NCBI GenBank assembly: GCA_020633995.1
Contig: JACKCO010000004.1
Coordinates: forward strand, 186,001 to 250,000
DNA from: Campylobacterota bacterium
GTDB lineage: Bacteria; Babelota; Babeliae; Babelales; RVW-14
Reading direction: 5' to 3'
DNA length: 64,000 nucleotides
Positions 16,801 through 24,206 of the stretch are shown in pieces. Numbering within the stretch: position 1 is the stretch's first letter; each line of letters begins with the position of its first letter. The position numbers and the translations under genes were made by a program. Under the pieces are notes generated by a model. The model saw nothing but the letters and a program-made list of their open reading frames with translations, was not told the DNA's origin and made no database searches.

Positions 16801-17045
16801 AAAAGTATACCATGCAGCTTCTTGCTCGTATGCTTTGTACGATTGACATGGTCATTAAGGACATTGATAGCAATATTGTAATTCGCTGGTGTAATAAAAA
16901 AGACTTCAAGGCAGCGCTTAAGCTGTTTGAAAAAATAACCATGCCACGTTATTTTAATCTTTTATGCAAAGATGAACTGTTTGAGGACTATGACACTGTT
17001 GAGCCGTATCCAAGTTGGGAGTATTGGGAAAAGATTGGCCAGTAG
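13878..17045 (+). CDS. very large exported protein with a P-loop (putative NTPase), last gene of operon
   Basis: 1055 residues. The N-terminus reads as a signal peptide (MSYRFFYIFLFCFVRCLALQ). A nucleotide-binding-loop-like motif, FVDGVGKSTML, lies at residues 298-308 (G303, K304, S305), preceded by a hydrophobic strand (NTVYVFCS). A Walker-B-like strand follows 40 residues later (KVFIADLP, D348). The residue that is Ala or Gly in the strict Walker A consensus is Phe here, so the motif is closest to the D-G-x-G-K-S-T of nucleotide kinases. A second strand ending in Asp (VVFVDF, D518) is followed by YPRSSRENVR. The rest is helical; residues about 920-955 are Asp/Ser/Asn-rich. No family is recognised. 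The combination of export signal and P-loop is odd because the periplasm lacks ATP. Its stop lies 2 bp from the convergent recJ stop. Confidence 0.7.
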   Translation: MSYRFFYIFLFCFVRCLALQQHTSRSVILPDFIQSFIKHYEFSPEGRFTHEYHPYLLQNTSVSLDELEHSLVDNGLHLFGRMIICGYEEQAVPSYYTDYTRAKINDEARLHSKADWSMKLHNRFGIMTGFLFKDINELSQRFIKDKEPLFYHIDPTALTVFRDQATVFQEHAFGQALPLMHKARDTLLAHSLKGKCKEVFKNLIAFWHTMYTSALKVGNKQIAGTQDILFSIEYGKHLLRSELPLLKFFLGPDITYPIEVSCKQKRGATIHAQHFVSEFVKKLQSRNGQNTVYVFCSFVDGVGKSTMLGNIKNWMRFGSDIDQFEHVDNSSSQLSEVFKYADKVFIADLPAQVSHFTYKPDGYVYVDVQTNLPYAKITELEQYVLCNIGQLKQEYDRLYKRVEQVIAEQGFQAPQLNDAASASSSFVKNLFLLKRHVGNNWIPFHHKDNFYLFNQDRPSEIRGLTPLGQTKSEGLKNIEAEQMLFFAGIKMPCSYSFFVDDFIKKLKQYDIKEVVFVDFVSMYPRSSRENVRINYLLQQLALLNPSFDPLFSSYATFINGGQLLHCLLDHKKLEKFFDSLYQESMLRFFLYQYIMNNDVNYVQSVSPAMLNDYCLKKLNDVQQDNVNYVHNACRKKILEERNNLQKLFAKTKSFVNIFEFSFNRVLALSDVFSSFFNAYVNHESLAKAWQQCGDVNVTGASNFEQGSCDYQANLTHGQGVKVLYRFFPECKSELLLTPFMSSIRSCWYAALSNLAFTKVNADGLYEFEKHLWPVVPLLMTKGTDGNVYVVQRLYDLCTSSISKKIKKAFKNFNLRTFKPKDFAVIDDELLRLNWNVKQTSSGIFAYDCDLATLRSKAGNDSMMFGPMGKQSVVSLLVQKHQNENGPDAVVTANRLGKYLNESQFWKIEARNMYQEATKNGLNPSCDQNSDDSDESNNSGFFDDAESVGFLGANPGFGMQNENNTKEKLYVMRDDQKYTMQLLARMLCTIDMVIKDIDSNIVIRWCNKKDFKAALKLFEKITMPRYFNLLCKDELFEDYDTVEPYPSWEYWEKIGQ

Positions 17046-17047
17046 AC

Positions 17048-18817
17048 CTACAGACTGATATCAAGCCCTTGTAGATCAATACGCGTAACTCCTTGCCACT
17101 CATTTTTCATAACCTGTGCAAGCAAGTTAAATGACTGGTCGCCAATTTGATCAAAAATAGGCAAAAGGTCTGGGCGATTAAAAAAGATTACTGGTTTGAT
17201 GATGCCCTGGCTAAAGACCGAACAGCGTACATGTCTTTCCTTTAGCAGTGTTGCTCCTTGTTGCAGGGTAACGTTGCGGATAAGAAAAAGTGGTGCTGGG
17301 TTTGAGTTGCCAAATGGCTCTAGCCGAGCGATATCGTCCATAAGTTTGTAGTTAATTTCTGGTAGTTCAAGTTCTGCATCTATAGTTGCTTTAGGTTGAA
17401 GATCTAAAGGAGAAACACTCGCTTTCACCTGTTCTTCAAGATTTTTCTTGAGTAGAGGGAGATTTTTTGCGTCAAGTGAAAGTCCAGCAGCGCAGGTGTG
17501 TCCACCAAAGTTGAGCAGAAGATCTTTGTTTTGTTCTAGTGCATTAAAAATATCAAATTCAGGAATCGAGCGACATGAGCCTTTTGCGGTTCCGTGAGCG
17601 TCGATATGAAAAATGAGCGTGGGTTTGCCATAGTTGTGCATCAGTTTTCCGGCAACTAAGCCAATAACACCAGCAGGCCAATTGTCATTTGATGCGATAA
17701 TAACGTTTTCACCATCTAAATCGATTGTTCTATTGATAATGGCTTGCTCAATTTGAGCATAAATTGAGCGTTCGATTTTTTTGCGCTCTTCATTCATATT
17801 TTTTAAGACCGCACCAACGTGGGCAACATCATCTTGGTTAGAGCTAATCAAGAATCGTACGCCATCACGAGCGTCATCAAGTCTACCCAGAGCATTGAGT
17901 TGCGGTGCGATCATAAAACCGATATCGAGTGAGTCAAGCAGTTGCTTTTCCAGACCGCTGTTTTGCACCAGTGTTTGCATAGCGTAGCTACGGTTTTGAT
18001 TGACAAGATTGAGACCATGCCGTACCCAGAACCTATTTTCACCGACGAGCGGGACAACGTCGGCAACAGTGCCCAGCATAAGGAGCTCGTATGTCTTTTC
18101 TGGGAGTTTTTTAATGCCACGCTTTTCATACAGTAAGCTTACCAATTTAAATGCTACCCCTACGCCGGCAAGGCTTTTAAACGAGTAAGGGCAGTCGGCT
18201 TGCTGGGGATTAATGATAGCGATTGCTTTGGGCAGCGTGCCGTGAGGTCGGTGGTGATCAGTGATGATCAAGTCGATACCAAGTTTATATGCGTCATTAG
18301 CAGCCTTATAGGCTGTAATGCCGTTGTCCACGGTGATGATTAACGCGTAGTTGCTTGCATGAGCTTTTTTTACAGCTTTGCTGGAAAGTCCGTATCCGTC
18401 GCGCTTTCTGTTGGGCAAGAAATAGTTTATGTTTGCCCCCAGCGGTATGAGGGAGGAGAGCATAATTGATGATGAGGTAATGCCGTCAACATCATAATCG
18501 CCGAAAATTAGTATCTTTTCTTTACGATTGATAGCTCGATTTATGCGCTCGACGGCTATCTCAATATCTTTGAGCGTACCAGCATGCGGGACGTCTTTTT
18601 CGTACGTCGTGAACAAGAAAGAGTTAATTTTTTCGCTTGTGTCATATCCTCGACGGCATAAAATCTGTGCAATTGGGTAGCCGAGATTATGGGCAAGTCC
18701 GCATTGACGCGCATGTGCCAAATCAGTGACTGGGAGCTTCCAATAGTACTTTGTTCCTTGAATAAATTCGTGCTGTTGCGCGAGCGTCTCAGTTTTTTGG
18801 GTGGACCGCTCTAACAT
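17048..18817 (-). CDS. recJ: single-stranded-DNA-specific 5'-3' exonuclease RecJ
   Basis: RecJ degrades single-stranded DNA from the 5' end in recombinational, base-excision and mismatch repair. This 589-residue protein has the DHH/DHHA1 layout: motif I IFGDYDVDGITSS (D107, D109, D111), motif II ITVDNG (D164), the DHH triad in IITDHHRP (D187, H188, H189), and the C-terminal FGGHTCAAGLSL that contacts substrate. A C-terminal OB-like part follows (LLKERHVRCSVFSQGIIKPVIFF). The length is normal for bacterial RecJ. It starts 3 bp downstream of the lysS stop, so the two form an operon. Converges with the large P-loop gene with only 2 bp between stops and no visible terminator. Confidence 0.95.
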   Translation of the reverse strand: MLERSTQKTETLAQQHEFIQGTKYYWKLPVTDLAHARQCGLAHNLGYPIAQILCRRGYDTSEKINSFLFTTYEKDVPHAGTLKDIEIAVERINRAINRKEKILIFGDYDVDGITSSSIMLSSLIPLGANINYFLPNRKRDGYGLSSKAVKKAHASNYALIITVDNGITAYKAANDAYKLGIDLIITDHHRPHGTLPKAIAIINPQQADCPYSFKSLAGVGVAFKLVSLLYEKRGIKKLPEKTYELLMLGTVADVVPLVGENRFWVRHGLNLVNQNRSYAMQTLVQNSGLEKQLLDSLDIGFMIAPQLNALGRLDDARDGVRFLISSNQDDVAHVGAVLKNMNEERKKIERSIYAQIEQAIINRTIDLDGENVIIASNDNWPAGVIGLVAGKLMHNYGKPTLIFHIDAHGTAKGSCRSIPEFDIFNALEQNKDLLLNFGGHTCAAGLSLDAKNLPLLKKNLEEQVKASVSPLDLQPKATIDAELELPEINYKLMDDIARLEPFGNSNPAPLFLIRNVTLQQGATLLKERHVRCSVFSQGIIKPVIFFNRPDLLPIFDQIGDQSFNLLAQVMKNEWQGVTRIDLQGLDISL

Positions 18818-18820
18818 GCG

Positions 18821-20332
18821 CTACTCTTTTATCGGCTTAAGCGTTGGAAAGAGAATTATGTCCTTGATCGCGCTTGTATCGGTTAACAACATGGCGAGAC
18901 GGTCAATCCCGATGCCAACACCAACGGTTGGTGGTAGTGCATACTCCAGTGCTTTGATGTAGTCGGCATCAAAACAGTGCGCTTCGTCATCTCCCTGAGC
19001 CTTTGCATCGAGCTGTTGATGAAAGCGCCTTGCTTGTTCATACGGATTATTAAGCTCTGAAAAGCCATTAGCACACTCCATACCACAAACAAATAGTTCA
19101 AAACGTGAGGCAATATGTGGCTTTTCTGGATCTTCTTTGGCCAGTGGTGAAACTTCAACAGGAAAATCTGTGATAAAGGTTGGTTGTACCAATTTTTCCT
19201 CAACCAATTCTTCAAAGAGTGTGAAGAGCTTGGTGCCGTAAGGTGTATTTGGATTGTGCTCAAGTCCATGTTGGCTAAAGATTTTATTGATTTCATTTTC
19301 GTCAAGCGCAGCAGGGCTAATGCCAGCAATTTCGATGAGCGAATCTTTTATACTCATGCGTTTGAAAGGAGGATTGAAGTTAAGCACGGTTCCCTGGTAT
19401 TCAACGTTGAGATCATTACTTACTTTTTGTGCGGCATGAGCAATAAGTTGTTCGGTTAGGACCATGCCGTGATGATAGTCATGATAAGCCATATAAAACT
19501 CAAGCATAGTAAATTCAGGATTGTGTTTTGTTGAAACCCCTTCGTTTCGAAAGTTTCTGTTGATTTCAAACACCCGGTCTATACCGCCAACGACAAGGCG
19601 CTTGAGGTATAGTTCCGGTGCAATGCGCATGAATAATTCAATGTCGTAAGCATTGTGGTGAGTTACAAAAGGTCGTGCGGTCGCTCCTCCGGCGATGGGG
19701 TGAAGCATAGGAGTTTCAACTTCCAGAAATTCTTTTTCCTGCAAAAAGGTTCTAATTTCTTGAACAATTTTTGAGCGCTGTATGAACTTCTGTTTACTTT
19801 CAGCGTTGCTGATTAGATCAAGATATCGTTGACGATAACGTTGTTCAATATCGGTCAGACCATGAAATTTTTCGGGAAGTGGGTGTAAGCATTTACTCAG
19901 TAGTACGATTTTTTCAACACTGAGTGTCGTGTGTCCAGTTTTTGTTACAAATAGTGTTCCTTGTACAAAAACAATGTCACCGACATCAACAAAGTGTTTG
20001 AACTGATCAAATGCTTCTTCTCCTAGGCCATCTTTTTTTATGTAAACTTGTAAATTTCCGGAAAAGTCTCTGACATTGCCAAAAAACGTTTTGCCATGAT
20101 CACGTTTTGAGAGTAGACGTCCAGCAAGCTTGTATGATGTTTCAGGCTTTTGTCCCTGCTCAAATTCATCAAGTGCCTGGGCAATAGTGCATGAAAGCGG
20201 TATATTGCATGGCCACGGGTTGATGTTCTGCTTCTGCATTGTTGTAACTTTTGCACAGCGAACCTCATGCTCGTTGGCATCCGTTGGCTGGAGTGTATGT
20301 GTGTCTACGGGATCAATTTTTGTATTTTTCAT
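18821..20332 (-). CDS. lysS: lysyl-tRNA synthetase, class II
   Basis: Charges tRNA-Lys with lysine in the cytoplasm. 503 residues: an N-terminal extension, an OB-fold anticodon-binding domain (AGRLLSKRDHGKTFFGNVRDFSG), then the class II catalytic core. Motif 1 region: FLEVETPMLHPIAGGATARPF. Motif 2: NFRNEGVSTKHNPEFTMLEF. Motif 3: GVGIGIDRLAMLLTD. The conserved GMECANGFSELNNP segment is also present. The first 40 or so residues are poorly conserved-looking, but AGGT lies 9 bp before the chosen ATG. It heads the lysS-recJ operon and has a good promoter at 20387-20415. Confidence 0.97.
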   Translation of the reverse strand: MKNTKIDPVDTHTLQPTDANEHEVRCAKVTTMQKQNINPWPCNIPLSCTIAQALDEFEQGQKPETSYKLAGRLLSKRDHGKTFFGNVRDFSGNLQVYIKKDGLGEEAFDQFKHFVDVGDIVFVQGTLFVTKTGHTTLSVEKIVLLSKCLHPLPEKFHGLTDIEQRYRQRYLDLISNAESKQKFIQRSKIVQEIRTFLQEKEFLEVETPMLHPIAGGATARPFVTHHNAYDIELFMRIAPELYLKRLVVGGIDRVFEINRNFRNEGVSTKHNPEFTMLEFYMAYHDYHHGMVLTEQLIAHAAQKVSNDLNVEYQGTVLNFNPPFKRMSIKDSLIEIAGISPAALDENEINKIFSQHGLEHNPNTPYGTKLFTLFEELVEEKLVQPTFITDFPVEVSPLAKEDPEKPHIASRFELFVCGMECANGFSELNNPYEQARRFHQQLDAKAQGDDEAHCFDADYIKALEYALPPTVGVGIGIDRLAMLLTDTSAIKDIILFPTLKPIKE

Positions 20333-20386
20333 GGCGGTGACCTAACGCTGGACGTTAAAAAAATATAAGACCTTGAGAGTCTTTTT

Positions 20387-20415
20387 AGTATATAAGACTT
20401 GCAAAAACTGTGCAA
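20387..20415 (-). promoter_or_regulatory. promoter of lysS-recJ
   Basis: On the minus strand, TTGCAC (20415-20410), exactly 17 bp, then TATACT (20392-20387). It lies 55 bp upstream of the lysS ATG. A small inverted repeat (AAGAC...GTCTT, 20367-20384) follows near the expected transcription start. Confidence 0.55.
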
Positions 20416-20537
20416 ATCTTGCATATTTTTGACAAATACAAACAATAATGTTTACAAACGAAAAAAAGCAGGTTACCTTAAATCAGGTGTAAGGAGAAGT
20501 TTTTCGTTCAACTAACTCTATTTTTAGGAGGAAGGTT

Positions 20538-20801
20538 ATGAAATCATTGGCAAAAAGTTTGTTGCTTTCAGTTCTTTTGGCAGCTGCAGTAACGCCTGTA
20601 TTTGCAGGAACAGACACAGCGGCAAAAAGATCACCTGAAACAAAAGGCCGCATAACAGCAGCTGAAGCACGTACAAAAAGAACTGCAGGCAGAAAGCAAC
20701 GCACCAAAAAAGAAAGAAAAGGCAAAAGAACTAGAGCAGCTGGCGCACGCAAAGCTGGTAGAGAAGGCAGAAAAGCTTCTCGCGGCGGTGCAACAGCCTA
20801 G
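20538..20801 (+). CDS. small secreted Arg/Lys/Ala-rich protein
   Basis: 87 residues. A textbook signal peptide (MKSLAKSLLLSVLLAAAVTP...FAG) is followed by about 62 residues made almost entirely of Lys, Arg, Ala, Gly, Thr and Glu with no hydrophobic core (for example KRTAGRKQRTKKERKGKRTR). The mature protein is extremely basic and probably disordered, like histone tails or nucleic-acid-coating peptides, but no family is recognised. The ribosome-binding site TAGGAGGAAGGTT is one of the strongest in the window, and the gene ends in a strong hairpin terminator, so high expression is likely. A TTGACA at 20429-20434 could be its -35, though no good -10 follows at the right spacing. It may bind polyanions such as lipopolysaccharide, surface polysaccharide or nucleic acid (inference). 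Confidence 0.75.
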   Translation: MKSLAKSLLLSVLLAAAVTPVFAGTDTAAKRSPETKGRITAAEARTKRTAGRKQRTKKERKGKRTRAAGARKAGREGRKASRGGATA

Positions 20802-20838
20802 GGCTTAAAAGTTTTCATCGCATTAAGCGTTGAAATAG

Positions 20839-20870
20839 AAAAGGCGACTCGCAATGAGTCGCCTTTTCTT
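20839..20870. terminator. bidirectional terminator
   Basis: AAAAGGCGACTC (20839-20850) and GAGTCGCCTTTT (20856-20867) form a 12-bp perfect stem with a 5-nt loop, with A-rich 5' and T-rich 3' flanks. It can serve the small basic protein on the plus strand and the ftsB/divIC-like gene on the minus strand. Confidence 0.85.
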
Positions 20871-21162
20871 ATTTTGTTACAGCGTGAGCGTTGATATAAA
20901 CAAACTCTTCAGGTTGTCCCATTTGCAATTTTTCTCGACAGAGTTTTTCAAGTTCAAATGTGCCCGCTTGCCATTGAGTAATGGTATTGTTGAGGGCATA
21001 TATTTCATCTCGTGTCGAGCTTATTTGCTTCATTTTTGATTCAATTTTTTTTTGTAATGAAAAATATTCGTGGATGCCACGCTTGCCTAGAACAAAATAG
21101 TAGCCGACAGCGAAAGAGGCTGATAGAAAGATGCATAAGTATATAGATGTTTTATTTTCCAT
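20869..21162 (-). CDS. FtsB/DivIC-like septum formation initiator
   Basis: 97 residues from the ATG at 21162; a TTG at 21186 inside the end of rapZ would add eight residues. The layout is that of the FtsB/DivIC family: a short N-terminus, one membrane helix (TSIYLCIFLSASFAVGYYFVLG), and a periplasmic coiled coil (HEYFSLQKKIESKMKQISSTRDEIYALNN) ending in a short region with EKLCREKLQMGQPEEFVY, matching the family's E-x-x-A-R-E-x-L-x-x-x-x-P-G-E end. These proteins join FtsL and FtsQ in the divisome and help activate septal peptidoglycan synthesis. It lies 10 bp downstream of rapZ. Which of FtsB or DivIC it corresponds to cannot be told from sequence. Confidence 0.8.
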   Translation of the reverse strand: MENKTSIYLCIFLSASFAVGYYFVLGKRGIHEYFSLQKKIESKMKQISSTRDEIYALNNTITQWQAGTFELEKLCREKLQMGQPEEFVYINAHAVTK

Positions 21163-21172
21163 AATCTTAATC

Positions 21173-22087
21173 TTACTCTCGCTCAATGTCTCGATGTGTG
21201 GTGAGAAAGCGAATATGAGGCCAATTTTGTTGACTGAGTTTTTCTACAAACGTAACAGAACGATGTTTGCCGCCAGTACACCCGATTGCTACGGTGACAA
21301 AAAAGCGGCCTTCCTGATAAAACTTTTCGAGTGAGTAGTGTAAAAATCCTGATAATTTTTCCCAGTATTCTTCGGCAACCGTGTTATTGAACAGGTAGTC
21401 TTGTACCTCTTTGTTTTTACCAGTTAAAGGTTTAAGGTGTTCTATGAAATGTGGATTGGGTAAAAAACGTAGATCGTAGACAAGGTTGCTTTCAGAGGGA
21501 ACACCGTACTTGAAGCCAAAGGAAAGTAGATTCACCAGAAGTTCTTGCAGCTGTTCTTCAGAGAAACTTTTACGTACCCATTTGCGTAGCTCATGAATAT
21601 TAAATTCGTCGGTATCAAGGATCATGCTTGCCATGCTCATGATAGGTTCAAGTAATTCTTTTTCCTTTTCAATGGCACGATCCATGTTGATACCTTCTGC
21701 AAGAGGGTGCTTGCGTCGCGTCTCTTGAAAGCGCTTAAGCAGTGTTTGGGTCCGAGCATTGAGAAAAATTATTTTGGTTGAAAAAATTCCTTCCTGTTTG
21801 ATTTTTGCCATTTCAGACATAAATTCTGAGAGGAATTGTTCTCCGCGTGCATCAATACCAATACCAATTTTTAGTGGGTTAATTTTAGTATGAAATGCGA
21901 GTGAAAGAAATGTACTGATCAGAGGTACTGGTAAGTTGTCAACGCAATAAAAACCAAGGTCTTCAAGCGCGCGCATAACACTTGTTTTGCCAGCACCAGA
22001 AAGGCCAGTAACAACGACAACGGTATAAGTATTTTCTTGTTGAGGTGAAACCAATTCTTTTTCATGGATTTGTTGCATGTTCTTCAT
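21173..22087 (-). CDS. rapZ: RNase adapter protein RapZ (YvcJ family P-loop protein)
   Basis: 304 residues. Walker A GLSGAGKTS at residues 28-36, Walker B-like DNLPVPLI (ALEDLGFYCVDNLP), and the strongly conserved C-terminal IGCTGGKHRSV that in RapZ is part of the ligand/RNA-binding domain. In E. coli RapZ binds small RNAs and RNase E to control glucosamine-6-phosphate synthase; in other bacteria the role of YvcJ/RapZ is less clear. A 20-residue N-terminal extension precedes the P-loop. The linked ftsB/divIC-like gene and the nearby envelope genes fit a role near cell-wall precursor control, but that is inference. Confidence 0.93.
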   Translation of the reverse strand: MKNMQQIHEKELVSPQQENTYTVVVVTGLSGAGKTSVMRALEDLGFYCVDNLPVPLISTFLSLAFHTKINPLKIGIGIDARGEQFLSEFMSEMAKIKQEGIFSTKIIFLNARTQTLLKRFQETRRKHPLAEGINMDRAIEKEKELLEPIMSMASMILDTDEFNIHELRKWVRKSFSEEQLQELLVNLLSFGFKYGVPSESNLVYDLRFLPNPHFIEHLKPLTGKNKEVQDYLFNNTVAEEYWEKLSGFLHYSLEKFYQEGRFFVTVAIGCTGGKHRSVTFVEKLSQQNWPHIRFLTTHRDIERE

Positions 22088-22236
22088 CCACGTTTTTTGT
22101 TAGAACGCTTAAAACTTTTACAACCTTGTAAATACATTTACTTCTTATTTCTGATTACTCTAATCTTAAAGTGTTTAGAGCGATTTGGAAAGTTTCTACA
22201 AGTAAAAGTCTAGAATGTGCCCTAGAAAGGAGAAGT

Positions 22237-23790
22237 ATGAAGGAAAAAAAATATTTTTTTATGATCCTTATGGTCTTAGGTAGCATACTTAACGCTCAAG
22301 AGGATGTTTTGTGTCGCTCATGCTTATGCGTAAAAAAGGAGCCTCTGTTGCTTGCCTCCTCATCAAGTCAAGATGATAATAAAGATGACAAAAAGGAAAA
22401 AAATCCAGAAAAAGACATTTACCAGTGGTTCAAAACATACTCTGAAGTGGTTGGTCTTGTTGAGAAGAAAGCATTTAGAAGTGTTGATTTTTCAGACTTT
22501 ATCCAGGACTCGCTTAAGTCAGCCGTATCGCAGGTTGATGCTCACTCTGCATTTTTTACTAGGGATAGTTATAAAACCGCTATGGAGTCGGCTACTGGAG
22601 AGTTTTCTGGCATAGGGATCAGCATTATTGGTAAGTCGCCTGATGATGAGGCGCTTACAATTATTGATGTTGTTCAACCCGGTCCAGCACAAAAAGCAGG
22701 TCTACAAGCCAATGACAAAATTGTTGAAGTTGATGGTAAAAAACTAAAGGGGATGACAACTGATGAGGCTACGAGCAAATTAAAAGGCAAAATTGGCACC
22801 GAGGTTAAAATTAAAGTTGTGCGTAATAAAAAGCCGCTTGAATTTGCCATTACCAGAGACATCATTAAGGACCAGACGTCATCTTGTTATCATTTTCCAG
22901 ATCACGGTATTTATTATCTTTCGCTCAAAATGTTTGCAGAAAATTCAGCGCAGCAAATGTCTGAACTGCTGCATAAGGCTAACGCCGGTAAGTGTAAGGG
23001 CATTGTGCTTGATTTACGACGTAATCCTGGTGGCACGCTTGACTCTGCAATTGAGATGGCAGGCCTCTTTCTGGAAAAGGGCGCAATGGTTGCTTTGACC
23101 AAAAACAAATTTGGTATGCGTGTTGCTGAATACCGCACTAAGACCGAGCCAGTGCTTAAGTCAGATGTGCCTATCTTTATTTTGATTGATAACTTTACAG
23201 CCTCAGCAGGGGAGATCTTGGCAGGGTGTTTGCAGTACCACTCTATCAAAAACTTTGAAGACAAAAATGCAAAAAAGAACAAGCGACTGATGATTTTTTT
23301 GGTGGGCGTTCCAACCTTTGGTAAAGGGTCAGTGCAAGAAGTTATTCCAATCAGTAATGGTTGTGCGCTCAAGCTAACAACAATGCTGTACTACTTGCCT
23401 GACGAAAAGCTTATTCAGGCCCGTGGTATAGAGCCAGATTTTTTGATAAAGCCGCGTATGATTCCTTCAGACGAGCTGAAATGGGTAAGTGAAATGTATG
23501 GAAAAGAATCATCACTTAAACATTATATCACCGCTGAAGAGGTAGAAAATCCGGGTAAAAAACCTGAAGAAAAGAAAAAAGAGGATGAGAAAGAAAAGAG
23601 TTGGGAAGAAAAGCATCGGGAGGCACTGCTTTCAGATATACAGGTGCAGACCTGCGTCAATATGATTAATATGCTTGATAATAGTAGAAAAAATGCTCCT
23701 AAAATGGTTAAGAATCGAGATAAAGCACTTAGTTTTTTGAAACAACACTATATGACCGACAACCCCGTTCAGGTCGTTAAAATCAAGTAA
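22237..23790 (+). CDS. ctpA: carboxy-terminal processing protease (CtpA/Prc, S41 family)
   Basis: 517 residues from the ATG at 22237, which follows AAAGGAGAAGT; a frame opening at 22171 has no such site. Signal peptide (KKYFFMILMVLGSILNA), then a helical segment, a PDZ domain (GEFSGIGISIIG...PGPAQKAGLQANDKIVEVDG), and the S41 protease core. Catalytic Ser is S323 in NFTASAGEILAG and general-base Lys is K363 in PTFGKGSVQE. They are normally about 25 residues apart; here the gap is 40 because of a Lys-rich insertion (NFEDKNAKKNKRLM). A charged Lys/Glu linker and a helical C-terminus follow. S41 proteases act in the periplasm on C-termini of exported proteins and on peptidoglycan hydrolases. Many coiled-coil exported proteins in this window would be potential substrates. 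Confidence 0.92.
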   Translation: MKEKKYFFMILMVLGSILNAQEDVLCRSCLCVKKEPLLLASSSSQDDNKDDKKEKNPEKDIYQWFKTYSEVVGLVEKKAFRSVDFSDFIQDSLKSAVSQVDAHSAFFTRDSYKTAMESATGEFSGIGISIIGKSPDDEALTIIDVVQPGPAQKAGLQANDKIVEVDGKKLKGMTTDEATSKLKGKIGTEVKIKVVRNKKPLEFAITRDIIKDQTSSCYHFPDHGIYYLSLKMFAENSAQQMSELLHKANAGKCKGIVLDLRRNPGGTLDSAIEMAGLFLEKGAMVALTKNKFGMRVAEYRTKTEPVLKSDVPIFILIDNFTASAGEILAGCLQYHSIKNFEDKNAKKNKRLMIFLVGVPTFGKGSVQEVIPISNGCALKLTTMLYYLPDEKLIQARGIEPDFLIKPRMIPSDELKWVSEMYGKESSLKHYITAEEVENPGKKPEEKKKEDEKEKSWEEKHREALLSDIQVQTCVNMINMLDNSRKNAPKMVKNRDKALSFLKQHYMTDNPVQVVKIK

Positions 23791-23918
23791 TACATAATAA
23801 AATGGCTAAAAAACAATAAAAATTGTTAAATATTTTTTGATTTTTGGATGGAAAGGCCATATACTACTATCTAAACCGTGAAACGTATGCTCAATACGCT
23901 GCGTTAACGCATGAAATG

Positions 23919-23994
23919 GTGGGCGTAGCTCAGTTGGTAGAGCGTCAGATTGTGGTTCTGAATGTCGCGGGTTCGAGTCCCGTCGTTCACCCCA
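23919..23994 (+). tRNA. tRNA-His (anticodon GTG)
   Basis: Full cloverleaf: acceptor GTGGGCG/CGTTCAC with two G-U pairs, D-arm TAGCTCAGTTGGTAGAGC, anticodon loop TTGTGGT with GTG, T-loop GTTCGAGTC, and an encoded CCA. A G precedes position 1 (23918) opposite discriminator C, as expected for the extra G-1 of tRNA-His. Confidence 0.93.
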
Positions 23995-24028
23995 TTTAAA
24001 TGAAATATCTTGAATAAAAAAAGACCGT

Positions 24029-24104
24029 CGGGGTGTGGCGCAGTTGGTAGCGCACTCGCTTTGGGAGCGAGGGGTCGTCAGTTCGAGTCTGACCACCCCG
24101 ACCA
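24029..24104 (+). tRNA. tRNA-Pro (anticodon TGG)
   Basis: Acceptor CGGGGTG/CACCCCG, D-arm GGCGCAGTTGGTAGCGC, anticodon stem CTCGC/GCGAG with TGG, T-loop GTTCGAGTC and encoded CCA. It sits 34 bp after tRNA-His. Confidence 0.93.
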
Positions 24105-24125
24105 TTTTTTTCCGTGAGCTTTTTT

Positions 24126-24199
24126 GTGCCCGTAGCTCAGTTGGATAGAGCAACGGATTTCTAATCCGTAGGTCGCAGGTTCGAGTCCTGCCGGGCACA
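24126..24199 (+). tRNA. tRNA-Arg (anticodon TCT)
   Basis: Acceptor GTGCCCG/CGGGCAC, D-arm AGCTCAGTTGGATAGAGC, anticodon loop TTTCTAA with TCT, T-loop GTTCGAGTC. No CCA is encoded after discriminator A, unlike the two tRNAs before it. Confidence 0.92.
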
Positions 24200-24206
24200 A
24201 ATCTTA

